A program made the translations under genes and the position numbers. A DNA stretch of 64,000 nt. Source: JBCCCJ01 sp039029315 (lineage in GTDB: Bacteria > Bacteroidota > Bacteroidia > J057). Positions 1-9,493 of this stretch are shown here, one piece after another. The number at the start of each line of letters is the position of its first letter. Within the stretch, counting starts at the first letter, position 1. Location: positions 1-64,000 of the forward strand of contig JBCCGK010000005.1 in the NCBI GenBank assembly GCA_039029315.1. Direction: 5' to 3'. Below the pieces are notes generated by a model. It was not told the DNA's origin. It worked only from the letters and a program-made list of their open reading frames with translations, and did no database searches.

Positions 1-141
1 ACTTATTTTTTGTATGCGTCTTTTTTCCTCATTCTGCGGCTTTTTTTGTTCTCATAGCACCACTATGAGAACAAAAAAGGGCCTTGGCTGAGAAAAAAAT
101 ACTCCATAAAAATTCTCAGCACAGATTCCTAAACAGTCTCT
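1..141 (+). repeat. MITE-like element, copy 1 (left end cut off by window edge)
   Basis: This stretch is nearly the same as 42697-42836. Both share the T-rich left part, a central perfect hairpin (GTTCTCATAG / CTATGAGAAC arms flanked by T and A runs) and the right end AAACAGTCTCT. About 23 bases of the left end, including the left terminal repeat, would lie outside the window. There is no open reading frame. It is non-autonomous: only the ends and the hairpin are conserved. It lies downstream of the Rhs-like operon. Confidence 0.75.
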
Positions 142-203
142 AAGTTTCAAAACACTCTTGTTGATATACTGTTATTCGGGATAGTTGAAATGATCAACAT
201 AAA

Positions 204-231
204 CTCGCGGCAGTTGGAACACTGCCGCGAG
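204..231 (-). terminator. Perfect 11-bp hairpin after the Rhs-like operon
   Basis: CTCGCGGCAGT and ACTGCCGCGAG form a perfect 11-bp, GC-rich stem with a 6-base loop. It sits 40 bases past the stop of the last gene of the minus-strand operon. Read on the minus strand it is followed only by TTT and then mixed sequence, so it is a weak intrinsic terminator or an RNA 3'-end stabiliser. Confidence 0.5.
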
Positions 232-271
232 CCAGGGGAATAATTTTGATAAAAGTACATACCCTTTCCCT

Positions 272-892
272 CTATTTATACCAAAATAGAAATAATGATT
301 CTAATGGAAAAAGACCTCGCTTTCTAGATTCTTCAATGCCAGTTTGCTTAACTTTTCTAATCCATTTATTATACTTTTTGTGGGCAATCATAACTCCTAC
401 ACCCTTCCGAGAAACTCCAAAAAGTGATCTGAGGATGGGATAAGGAGAGTACCAAAATGAATCGAAGTATAGATAATTTATTAGAAATAATGCGGCTAAC
501 TGTATAGAATACCTTCTTTTCCCATCATAAATCTGAGAAACAGAAGAGTCATAACTTAGAACACGTACACAACTTAGTCTTGAATCATTTTTCACCAAAA
601 GTAATTCCTCTATTAATTCAATTTTATCTATTCCAGACGACTTCATTTGTTGAATAATTCTTGAATATGATAAAATTGCGGCATTAGATGTATCACCTCG
701 GAAAATAATCTGATAAAGCTTTAGGCCTCGTTTTTCTTCACTAGAATCAATATATAGGCTCAGGTTTTTAATGCGATATTCTGGAATTTCATATATCGTG
801 AAATTACTTCCTTCTGCTCTACAAAATAGAGGAAAAAAAAAGATTAATATCGAATATGAAAAAATGAGATTGGTCATCGGATAAAAGTTCAT
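272..892 (-). CDS. Small secreted protein behind the Rhs-like gene; candidate immunity or cassette protein
   Basis: Not recognised as any family. The frame opens with TTG right after the Rhs stop, but the ATG at 892 gives a clean Sec signal peptide (MNFYPMTNLIFSY then a hydrophobic run ending in FCRAEGS), so that start is preferred (206 aa). The rest is mixed alpha/beta, rich in Ile, Tyr and Lys, with a hydrophobic stretch LAALFLINYLYF near the middle. It begins 15 bases after the Rhs-core gene and must be co-transcribed with it. Its base composition is low (16 of 60 G+C at 601-660) compared with the upstream part of the Rhs gene (30 of 60 at 4381-4440), which suggests separate acquisition. 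Position directly after a variable Rhs tip is the usual place of an immunity gene; that role is inference. Confidence 0.6.
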   Translation of the reverse strand: MNFYPMTNLIFSYSILIFFFPLFCRAEGSNFTIYEIPEYRIKNLSLYIDSSEEKRGLKLYQIIFRGDTSNAAILSYSRIIQQMKSSGIDKIELIEELLLVKNDSRLSCVRVLSYDSSVSQIYDGKRRYSIQLAALFLINYLYFDSFWYSPYPILRSLFGVSRKGVGVMIAHKKYNKWIRKVKQTGIEESRKRGLFPLESLFLFWYK

Positions 893-907
893 TGTATCGT
901 ATGGCAA

Positions 908-3900
908 TTAGGGACTCTTGGATTTCTTTTTCTCTTCTCTATATTGTTGCCTAATACTTTTTCTCAGGCTCTTAGCCTCTTGCTTATCTTCAATGATCCT
1001 TAATCCATTGTCTACTCTGCCTCCAGCTGAGCTTACAACTCTGTTTGGACTCGACTTCGTCAAAAATCTTGTTCTTCTAGGATTTGAGACATCAACAAAG
1101 CCTCTTGAGGCATCAGATAAAGATCTATTATACTCGGTAGTTTCAATCCCTGCATTATCATTGTAAGTCCCGTCAGAGTTTCTTTTAGCAGAATGAACAA
1201 CTCCCATTTGTTTGAATATTGCAACTTCTGCGTTACCCTCTTCGGTTTCTTCATAATTGTCATGCTTAAGGATCTTATTAACTTGATTATTGTTGATCCA
1301 TAATTTATTCTCTGCAAATGTGTAACCATGACAATCTGCCTGACAGTCAAATTCATTAGCGTCAAGTTCAACATTTTTGGTGCTAACAGAAAGCTGCCCA
1401 TCCTTTTTGCTGTAAGTTTTTATTTCCCTCTTGGATTCAATTAATTTTAATGCTTCAATCCTTGTCCCGTCATCTGCAAAAATATATACTTTTTCGTAGG
1501 TATTACTTACAACATCTAAAATTACTGTTCCATCATTCAACGTAACGGAATTAAGACCAACTTCATAAACTACGGTTTCTCCGGTTGATTCTGTTACAAC
1601 ATTACCATCTTCATCTACTACTATCCTACCATCGAAATCAGTGAATCTGATGGGATTATTTAGAGTATAATTATACGAACTCCAAGACCGGTACTCCTCT
1701 GCCAATGGATCTCTTCCATTCCACCTTGCAATAGTCGGATCATACATTCTCGCACCAAAATCGACCCAGCCGAATCCTAACTCATCCTGCTGTTCTTTTC
1801 CATTGAAAAGATACTGATTGGAATGTGGTGAAATAATACTTTGCTCCGTAGCCATTCTCATCCCAAAAGGATAATAGTGATTAATTTGCAATACTTCACC
1901 TTTTGCGAGATCTGGATCTACCCAATTATCTCCATCCAGGTCTGCGAATACAATACGGTTGTTGCTCAGATGGTCACTTAGGAATCCTTCATAGATAATC
2001 TCTGTACCATTGATCCTAACTCTTCCTTCGGAATGGGGGAGCCAAATGATATGAGACGTGCTATTCTGGGTCGTATAGTCATTTTCATATTGGATGGCTC
2101 CGAGATAGTCAGTGATTTTGGTGATGACGTTGCCCGCATTTGTTCCAAATACAGTTTGACGAAGCTTCGTGCCATCAGCGGAATAGGTATATGTTAACCG
2201 CTTACCATCACTGAAAAGGATGATCGTTGGTTTGTTGAAATGATTGTATTCGATGAAGCTGATTTCTTTGTTGGCGTCAGAAATGAGATTCCCATTATAG
2301 TCGTAGGTGTACTCCGTTAGCAGACTGGCTCCATCAACAAACTGCTCAACACCAGGAATCTCTGTTTGGATGGCCGCATCGGATACAAATTCTAGTCTAT
2401 TGCTGTTGCCTCGATTGTCCACGGTTGATCGCATCTCGTAGAAATAGTCCAACTGATCAAGCAAACCAAAGGAATTGGTTCCGGTTTTTCCATAGCGATT
2501 GAGTGTCAGGATATTGCCGCCGAGGGTATAGCTGATATTATCAACTGTATACCTGTTCAGATTGGTGATAGAACTGCCAGTGTCTTCTTCATATCGTGCT
2601 TCTGTCAGGCGATTCATCGGATCATAGCTAAGACTGTATCGCTGAATCAGGTGGGTTGGATCTGGGCCCAATACTTGCCAGTCCATTGCAGCTATATTGC
2701 CATTGTACTGCGGATCGATCCAGCCATTATAGGTGAGTTTCATGGCAAACAGATCTACATGAGGATCGACCTGAGAGTTGAGGGAGGGATCATTGATCTT
2801 GCTAATCCATCCTCTGACATTGTACTCATAATCAATTTCCTGCAGAAATCTTTCACCATCTTTGAACAGGACATCTTTCCTTTTCTCTTGTCCCAATCGA
2901 TCATAAGTATGAGCAGAAATAGCAACAAATTCTCCGCCAGAGGATTGATCTTCTGTTTTTTGCTCTTCCAAAACCAGTCTGCTTCTATGGTCGTATCGAA
3001 AGGCATTTGAGATCGTTACACTTCGCTCAAAGTTCTGTCCAGGACCTGTGCTATGATCGAAGCCTTCATGCACTATTTTGCTGAATAACAATTCACCTGC
3101 ATACGTATAACTAAAAGTAGAGATGTCTTTACCACCCAAATGATTGTCAGCCTGAGTTTGAAGTTCTCTGCCAAATTCATCGTAAAATGTGATGGTTTCC
3201 AGCCAATCTGGCATACCTGAATTATCTTCAAGGACAGCAATCTTGACTCCAGTGATCATGCCTTTGGTCCGATATGAAGGGACATTGGCTGGAAAATCAT
3301 CTAGATCTTGCTGATAATGATAATCTGGACTACCATCCCTATCAAAGTCGTAGTCATCAAAATATGTGATAGAGTGGATATCGGTATCAGCAGCATCTGT
3401 TGGGAAACTCTGATTGGAATAGCCATGGAGGTCAGTTGATCGAACTTCGAAAAGATCCGCTTGATTGCCGACATCACTGACCAATTGTATGCTTCCCTTG
3501 TTTTGGCTGTCTCTATAGATGCCTGTCATGACAGGTCTTCCCATAGCATCGTATTTGGTAAAGGACCACTCCTCGGGGGACTTCTGACGCTGGTTAGGGT
3601 CCTGAACCAACACAAGCTGATCGAGTTCATTGTAGACCATATAGGTCCACCCATGCTGATTGTTAGATGGAGTCCATTTTTTGATCAGGCGACCTCTTTC
3701 GTCGTATTTGTAATTGTAGCCGAAATGGTCTCTCTGGTTGTTAGACAGATGGGAATAGCCTTCATCAGTGAGCATTTCGATGCCTTCAGGGGAGATGACC
3801 AGATAGAGTCTGCCAAATTTGTCATAGACATACATGGTATATGCAAATGTGCCATTGTCATCGACCTGAACTTTTTCATAGATTTTCTGACCAAGTTTGT

Positions 3901-5335
3901 TGGTGGCCGTTTCGTTGACATGACCGTTTTCATCTGTAGTGCGGGTGAGACGCAATTCCTTTGGATCATATTGCACCAGGTTCTTGCCAAAAGGAATGAG
4001 GGGATGTAGAGCCTCGATCGCTTGATCATTAATCAACAACTCAGAGTTGACTGTATGTGCCCCAAGTTGCCAATCGACTCCAGGAGCGCCTTGTTCTAAG
4101 ACTCTACTGAGGGAGGAAGATTCGAATTGGGTCTCAGCCAAGAGTGCTCCCAGATCTGAGCCGTAGTGGGGATAGTTGTTGAGATAGAAGGTCTCTTGCA
4201 GGATATCTGGCAGGAACTGTGTGGCATCTTGTCTCAGTGAGCCTGGAATCCCTGCATGGGCAAATGGCAATCTGACTGTTGCCTCCCGCCCGATCTCGTC
4301 ATACTGATGATAACTGATCAAGTCCTGCCCACAGTCGGTCCCGCCTTGTACAGCTACCTCTTGTACAGGACGGCCAAGCCCATCAGAGTAAGCGATATTC
4401 ACCCATTTGTCTCCACCATTGGAGAGCAAGTCCACGCTGGCCTGATCCTGTGCGGGAACTCTGACGGTGGTGCTGATGATGCGGTTGAAGTTGGGATCAT
4501 CGACGACGATCTGATCTGCACATCTGACACAAGGCAAGCTGGGATCGTGAATGCGAAGGTTATCGATAGCGGCTGTCAACCACCGATCGATGCCCATCTG
4601 TGGGATGTTGCTATGCTGAATGACATGCAGGCCAGTGGGCAAGGCAAGAGTAGTGGGAATGCTGAGCGTTTTTTGTTGCACAAGCTGAGTGCGCTCAGGA
4701 TCAGAAAAGAGAGAGAGATGAATGTCTTGGGTGGCATCGAGTTCCAATCGCAGGTATTGCATATCTCCAAGGGCAAAGCCTAGGTTGCCGGCTTTGATTT
4801 TGCCACCTGTGCTGAGATAGCTTCCTTTTTTGTAGCCGATGCGAAGGAAAAAGTCATTGTAGCTGTCGCCAGTATTGTTACTATATTCCACCATAATGGC
4901 ATCCTGATCGGTTTTGCTAGATCCGAAGAAGGGATTGGCTTTGTTGACTGTTTCGGTGACTACTCTGTACGGCTGTTCGGTTCCAGCTGTAAGGGCGAGC
5001 AGGACATGTCCCACTCCCGCGCTTGCGGTGGCCGTGGGGGTAAAGTCAAAGTCGATCTTCCAGACAGGCCCAAGGGGCGTGCCGAGCTTTCGAAAGGCGC
5101 GTTTGTCGGCTTTCTCACCCGTTTGGAGAAAGTGTGCCTGGCCAGAGGAGATGATTACTTCTCCTGTGCTAGCCAGGGGAACTCCCTGATAAGTCGGCAC
5201 CAGATTGCGACTCTCCCATTGGCGGGCATAGTCATAATCCTCGATGAAGGACAGGCCAGATTGGCTGTAGAGTTGAGCAAGGTTGGTCAGTATGCCCAGC
5301 AATAGCAGGAGCATACCAGATATATATCTGTTCAT
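908..5335 (-). CDS. Rhs/YD-repeat protein (DUF6443) with papain-like C-terminal domain
   Basis: 1475-residue secreted protein. The ATG at 5335 starts a Sec signal peptide (MNRYISGMLLLLLG...YSQ); the TTG nine bases earlier is less likely. In order: a jelly-roll-like N-terminal region (to about 265), a CVRC linker, a DUF6443 domain (WVNIAYSDGLGRPVQEVAV), many YD repeats, and an Rhs-associated core ending near residue 1232 (GARMYDPTIARWNGRDPLAE ... NPIRFTDFDGR). The 240 residues after the core are unlike the rest: DCHGYTF with Cys about 1335, NNNQV, and VVHSAK with His about 1381, a layout seen in papain-like/NlpC-P60-type domains attached to Rhs proteins, followed by a very basic tail. G+C falls after the core (19 of 60 at 1441-1500). 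It is 39 bases behind the 1362-aa Rhs-like gene. Rhs core certain; peptidase or toxin activity inferred. Confidence 0.85.
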   Translation of the reverse strand: MNRYISGMLLLLLGILTNLAQLYSQSGLSFIEDYDYARQWESRNLVPTYQGVPLASTGEVIISSGQAHFLQTGEKADKRAFRKLGTPLGPVWKIDFDFTPTATASAGVGHVLLALTAGTEQPYRVVTETVNKANPFFGSSKTDQDAIMVEYSNNTGDSYNDFFLRIGYKKGSYLSTGGKIKAGNLGFALGDMQYLRLELDATQDIHLSLFSDPERTQLVQQKTLSIPTTLALPTGLHVIQHSNIPQMGIDRWLTAAIDNLRIHDPSLPCVRCADQIVVDDPNFNRIISTTVRVPAQDQASVDLLSNGGDKWVNIAYSDGLGRPVQEVAVQGGTDCGQDLISYHQYDEIGREATVRLPFAHAGIPGSLRQDATQFLPDILQETFYLNNYPHYGSDLGALLAETQFESSSLSRVLEQGAPGVDWQLGAHTVNSELLINDQAIEALHPLIPFGKNLVQYDPKELRLTRTTDENGHVNETATNKLGQKIYEKVQVDDNGTFAYTMYVYDKFGRLYLVISPEGIEMLTDEGYSHLSNNQRDHFGYNYKYDERGRLIKKWTPSNNQHGWTYMVYNELDQLVLVQDPNQRQKSPEEWSFTKYDAMGRPVMTGIYRDSQNKGSIQLVSDVGNQADLFEVRSTDLHGYSNQSFPTDAADTDIHSITYFDDYDFDRDGSPDYHYQQDLDDFPANVPSYRTKGMITGVKIAVLEDNSGMPDWLETITFYDEFGRELQTQADNHLGGKDISTFSYTYAGELLFSKIVHEGFDHSTGPGQNFERSVTISNAFRYDHRSRLVLEEQKTEDQSSGGEFVAISAHTYDRLGQEKRKDVLFKDGERFLQEIDYEYNVRGWISKINDPSLNSQVDPHVDLFAMKLTYNGWIDPQYNGNIAAMDWQVLGPDPTHLIQRYSLSYDPMNRLTEARYEEDTGSSITNLNRYTVDNISYTLGGNILTLNRYGKTGTNSFGLLDQLDYFYEMRSTVDNRGNSNRLEFVSDAAIQTEIPGVEQFVDGASLLTEYTYDYNGNLISDANKEISFIEYNHFNKPTIILFSDGKRLTYTYSADGTKLRQTVFGTNAGNVITKITDYLGAIQYENDYTTQNSTSHIIWLPHSEGRVRINGTEIIYEGFLSDHLSNNRIVFADLDGDNWVDPDLAKGEVLQINHYYPFGMRMATEQSIISPHSNQYLFNGKEQQDELGFGWVDFGARMYDPTIARWNGRDPLAEEYRSWSSYNYTLNNPIRFTDFDGRIVVDEDGNVVTESTGETVVYEVGLNSVTLNDGTVILDVVSNTYEKVYIFADDGTRIEALKLIESKREIKTYSKKDGQLSVSTKNVELDANEFDCQADCHGYTFAENKLWINNNQVNKILKHDNYEETEEGNAEVAIFKQMGVVHSAKRNSDGTYNDNAGIETTEYNRSLSDASRGFVDVSNPRRTRFLTKSSPNRVVSSAGGRVDNGLRIIEDKQEAKSLRKSIRQQYREEKKKSKSP

Positions 5336-5374
5336 GGTTGTCAAAAATTATTGTAATTAATTGTCGTGCTGTTA

Positions 5375-8300
5375 TTATTGCTTGAACTTGTATTCCATCG
5401 TTTGGACGATGTTCCCCTTCCGATCTCTGACTTCTATGAGCCTTCCAAGTCCATCATAGATATAATAGCTGCTAAAATTGTTCACATCGGTCATGGTATG
5501 AACCCTAAGGGCTTTGTCATGGCTAATGGTACTCATCATGGCATCCGCTGGATAGAGTCGGAGCTCATCGATTTTAGTTGTCCAGTGAGTACTCGGATTA
5601 TTCAGGTTTTTGATGGTGATTTTGCCATTCTGTGGGACATCCACTTCCAATTCAAAATACTGCATCTCAGATGTTGCAGCAGGGGTAGGATAGGAGGTGC
5701 CTCCCTGATTGCCATCTTCTACAAGAACTTCCACCTCCGAATCCTGATACCAGAATGAGATGATGTACTTGCCTGCTGGAAGCTGGCCTTGTGGCATGAC
5801 CACTTTGCGTGGAGGAGATAAGTTAAAGCTATTCAGGCCAGTTTGGGGAAATGACCCGAATCCACCCATGGCATTGGCATCTCGCTCAATGACCCAATTG
5901 CCATCTTCATAGCTGGTTACGATGGTGCTCGGTGGGAGATCCTCAAAACTGGTATAGGCGATTTCCAACCCATTCGCATTGTCGACTTTGGCAACAGGGG
6001 TACTTTCTGCATAAGCATATATGTATCCAGTCGGTTGACCATTGGTATGACTGACTGTGAGAATATTTCCGTCTACATCGTGATCCTGAAACTCTACTCT
6101 GGGAGCGTATGGGGAGGCAGGAACAGGGGCATTCCGGGTAGGGACAAATCCGGCAATGGGGTTCAATGCCTCCAATATATGCATCCTAACAGGAAGAACA
6201 ATCCCATGTTTGATGCCAAATTCTGTGAACTGCCCACTAACAACTTCATCGTCCACTTTTTTCAAAACTTCAATTGGAGCTGTCAGAATACGATCCTGTA
6301 TCATCTTTTCGATTGGACTTCCTGTTCCTGGAGTAAAGGTGAAGTCTTCTGGATAGCCATACTCAGTTTTGTGAACCGTCGGATTCTCTCCAGTGATTTT
6401 GCTGTTCGCCATACTGGTTGAGCGTAAATATCCAGCTTCTCCGGCATTTGCAGAAGAATGATAGGTATAGTCAGTGGTGGTTTCTGTAAATACAGCTGGA
6501 TCGTGTTGATCATATTCTCTTTGGATAGATTTGGTCATCCGCCACCATTCAGAGGTCGTTTCATAAAATTTGGCATACAATACAAAATGCTCCGGAATAC
6601 TTGCAGAGCAATCAGCGCCATTTAATCGCAATCCCATGATAGAGAGGGTGTTTGACAACGCATTTGGAGTGTTCAATAGGTCAGTATGCTTCTTCCCGTT
6701 GTATTCATTTTCGGTCTGACCGACGATTTGAAAAGTTCCATCTGGATTCTTCTTAAAGTGTGTAATCTCAGCAGCCAGGCCATTGCTATTGAAAATGCGG
6801 TTAGGCATATTGGGAAAAAAAGGCAAAGCACGTTCTTCCGCTGTATTGAAGAAGGTGTAAGTTGTTTTTCCTCCACTTCCATCCACACCATTGATGACAC
6901 TCACCTGATCATAGCCAACAGTTGCTCCTTGCGTAGAGCTCCCCAAGGGAACCTGTGAATTCGTATGCCTTTCGTAATTATGACAAATGAGTACGGCTGC
7001 TCCTGATCCACCAACGCTGACCTTAAAAAAGGAGGGAACAATCGGGGACATCAGTTTTCCTGTAGACTCTACTTCATCATCGGCATTGATTCTGGTATAG
7101 TCAAATGTCTGAATGATGTCATCGTCATGTGTGATGCCATGATGTTTTTGGAGGCGTTTCACCCGCAGTCCACCTACTTGTTTTGTATTGGTATATTCAG
7201 GATCTGGCGCAGTAACCCATGACCATTCTGCTTCCATCTTGACATAGGCATCTCCCACAGCGTTTATATCTAGAATGTAGTCCCCAGTTTCCAAAAAGCT
7301 ATAGGTGTAAGCTATCAGAGAGGCATTGTTGGTAGGATGGTCGAGGAGATGTGAATAGGTAAAGTCACGAATAGTAACTCCATCTTTACTGAGGGTTGCA
7401 TATGGGGTCGCACTATGGATGTCCATAGACCCATCGCAATTGCTTGGGTTGGTAATACAATCTCTGGTCACCTGATGCTTTAGAAAAAGAAAGGTAGGTT
7501 TTGTGATATTGATGCTAATCGGAGTCGGATTTGCTGGAAGGATTGAGCAATCAACGATAGGAATAGTTGGAGAAAAATTGGGGCCACATGCTTCAATCAC
7601 CGGATTTTGTGGATTGGTATTCCAGACGAATTCCGGATCAAAATTGCCATATTCGTGCGCCTCAAACTCCATCTCCACATATCCTCCTGTTGGATAAGTG
7701 ATTCGTTTCAATGTACCGGCTTTCATTTCTTCTGGATTGGGATCTCTATCTGCTCCGCTATAGTAGGTAGCTGGGAAATCTTGTATCCAGCCAAAGTCCG
7801 CACAAGTAATTGGATCATAGAAAGGAGAATTTGGATCACACAGGGAGGAGTTGGCCACATTGTTGTCCCAGGGGAAAAAACAAGTTGGTTGCTCCTGAAA
7901 GTCCGCTCCTACTGGACCTGATGTCCGGAATAGTTCCTGAGCCGGGATCAAGGTGCTTAAGCTAATATTGGGATCATAGTCAGCGGGCGTATCTTTTTGC
8001 CAAATCTTGATATTGTTGTTTCCTGCTGCATTATAGTACCCCCAATAATCCTTATCCTTGGAACTTTTAAAAGGCAGTTCGTAATAGCCTGAGGCAGCAT
8101 AATACTCAAAGGTATAAGGAGGATTAACAGTAGAACCATTTTTCTCAACCAGACTTTGCAGTTTTAATCTGAATTTGTCAGCATGTAATGGGGATACATA
8201 CCCACTGCCGAGATTTGCGCCATTTCCACCAAGATTGTTAAAGTTCGTATAAGTAAAATCTACTGTTTTGCTTAATTGGCCCTGGATGTAGATATCGATC

Positions 8301-9463
8301 TGATCAAGAGCCTGAGCCAATTTAGCTGTGGGATAATTGATGTCCTTGGCCATGTCGCCTCTATCCTCTGTGATGAAATCTACATAGCCATTGGAGAAAA
8401 CGATCTTCTTCAAATAATGATCAAAAACTGTTCTTCCCGAAGCAGTAAAGGTATGGAAGGCATTGCAACTCACATTTGTAGGACTGCAAGAACAGGGATC
8501 GCCATCTGTACAGAAGGCCTGGATTCTGACCGGTTCACTCTTCACTTCTGAAAAACTTAGCTGGCTTTTCGTTGCTTGAAGTTCATCCTCGTATTCAAAG
8601 GTGACCACTTCACCTTTTGGAGAGGTGATCCTTGTAAGGTACCAGGAATTGGTTGTGAATTCTTGTGCCGGATTCACAGAAACATTGCTGGCGGAGCTTT
8701 CATTGGTTCCAGTACCTGAGTAGCCTTTAGTGACTTCTTGCTTGGTGAAAGCATAGGTAAATCCGTCTGGAGTAACTGCTTCCCAATCGTAAAAACTTTC
8801 AGTATAGGGAAGGAGGGGATCATTGGTATGCAAAGTGGATCGAATCAAGATTCTGGAATCCTGAGAGAGAAGCTGCGGCTCAAATTCATATTTGCTGGTA
8901 GTTGGATTGAAGACAGCATCCGTCAGGACAAATTTTCCTGAATAATTACCAAAATTGAAGTAAAACAAATCTGGTTCTCCATCCTTGTTTTGATTACAGA
9001 GGTCTCCGAAATAATAGACATCAGTTGGTTGTGTGTTGGTGAGGTCGTAGTTATTGTTGTCATCTGCATTGGGGAGATCGGAGATGAAGGGGTAGCCTTC
9101 CAGATGGCGTAAATCATCCAGCCCTCGGATTGAGCGGGTAATAGCTCCACCAGCTTTCAGGCTCCAGCCCAATCCTACCCAGGAAGCTTCCTCTTCTACC
9201 TTGATTCCCCCAGCATGATTGTTGAGGCTAATGGGCACAGAGATATCTCTGGATTGGATTTGGTAGAGTGGGATACTGATATTGGGAACTCCGGTATAAT
9301 GCCCAACAGGAACGTCTCCATATTCTCCTAGGGAAGCTGCAGTGGGACTGGGGGGAATAATCTCTGGAAGGGGAGGGGAAGATTGCCCCATGACATTTGG
9401 AGCCAGAAGGCACTTCATGACCAGCATGGCAAGGGCCATGCGTAGATAAAATTGTGAATTCAT
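5375..9463 (-). CDS. Rhs/SpvB-like large secreted protein, 1362 aa
   Basis: Secreted protein with a Sec signal peptide (ends NVMGQ) and the N-terminal signature of Bacteroidota Rhs precursors: PTAASLGEYGDVPVGHYTG, then NHAGGIKVEEEASWVGLGWS. The middle contains many Tyr/Asp-rich beta strands, and the last 100 residues contain a YD unit (YYIYDGLGRLIEVRDRKGN). It has no Rhs-core motif and no toxin tip; those are in the next gene. Family knowledge: the two-gene arrangement (SpvB-like shell plus DUF6443/Rhs core) is common in this phylum, and the proteins may form a two-part shell. It starts 30 bases after the T9SS propeller gene and ends 39 bases before the next. Several Cys occur in CSC/CDP clusters (e.g. 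DGDPCSCSP). No sorting domain was recognised. Confidence 0.85.
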   Translation of the reverse strand: MNSQFYLRMALAMLVMKCLLAPNVMGQSSPPLPEIIPPSPTAASLGEYGDVPVGHYTGVPNISIPLYQIQSRDISVPISLNNHAGGIKVEEEASWVGLGWSLKAGGAITRSIRGLDDLRHLEGYPFISDLPNADDNNNYDLTNTQPTDVYYFGDLCNQNKDGEPDLFYFNFGNYSGKFVLTDAVFNPTTSKYEFEPQLLSQDSRILIRSTLHTNDPLLPYTESFYDWEAVTPDGFTYAFTKQEVTKGYSGTGTNESSASNVSVNPAQEFTTNSWYLTRITSPKGEVVTFEYEDELQATKSQLSFSEVKSEPVRIQAFCTDGDPCSCSPTNVSCNAFHTFTASGRTVFDHYLKKIVFSNGYVDFITEDRGDMAKDINYPTAKLAQALDQIDIYIQGQLSKTVDFTYTNFNNLGGNGANLGSGYVSPLHADKFRLKLQSLVEKNGSTVNPPYTFEYYAASGYYELPFKSSKDKDYWGYYNAAGNNNIKIWQKDTPADYDPNISLSTLIPAQELFRTSGPVGADFQEQPTCFFPWDNNVANSSLCDPNSPFYDPITCADFGWIQDFPATYYSGADRDPNPEEMKAGTLKRITYPTGGYVEMEFEAHEYGNFDPEFVWNTNPQNPVIEACGPNFSPTIPIVDCSILPANPTPISINITKPTFLFLKHQVTRDCITNPSNCDGSMDIHSATPYATLSKDGVTIRDFTYSHLLDHPTNNASLIAYTYSFLETGDYILDINAVGDAYVKMEAEWSWVTAPDPEYTNTKQVGGLRVKRLQKHHGITHDDDIIQTFDYTRINADDEVESTGKLMSPIVPSFFKVSVGGSGAAVLICHNYERHTNSQVPLGSSTQGATVGYDQVSVINGVDGSGGKTTYTFFNTAEERALPFFPNMPNRIFNSNGLAAEITHFKKNPDGTFQIVGQTENEYNGKKHTDLLNTPNALSNTLSIMGLRLNGADCSASIPEHFVLYAKFYETTSEWWRMTKSIQREYDQHDPAVFTETTTDYTYHSSANAGEAGYLRSTSMANSKITGENPTVHKTEYGYPEDFTFTPGTGSPIEKMIQDRILTAPIEVLKKVDDEVVSGQFTEFGIKHGIVLPVRMHILEALNPIAGFVPTRNAPVPASPYAPRVEFQDHDVDGNILTVSHTNGQPTGYIYAYAESTPVAKVDNANGLEIAYTSFEDLPPSTIVTSYEDGNWVIERDANAMGGFGSFPQTGLNSFNLSPPRKVVMPQGQLPAGKYIISFWYQDSEVEVLVEDGNQGGTSYPTPAATSEMQYFELEVDVPQNGKITIKNLNNPSTHWTTKIDELRLYPADAMMSTISHDKALRVHTMTDVNNFSSYYIYDGLGRLIEVRDRKGNIVQTMEYKFKQ

Positions 9464-9493
9464 GATTGTGATTATTTAATGATGAAACGTAAG

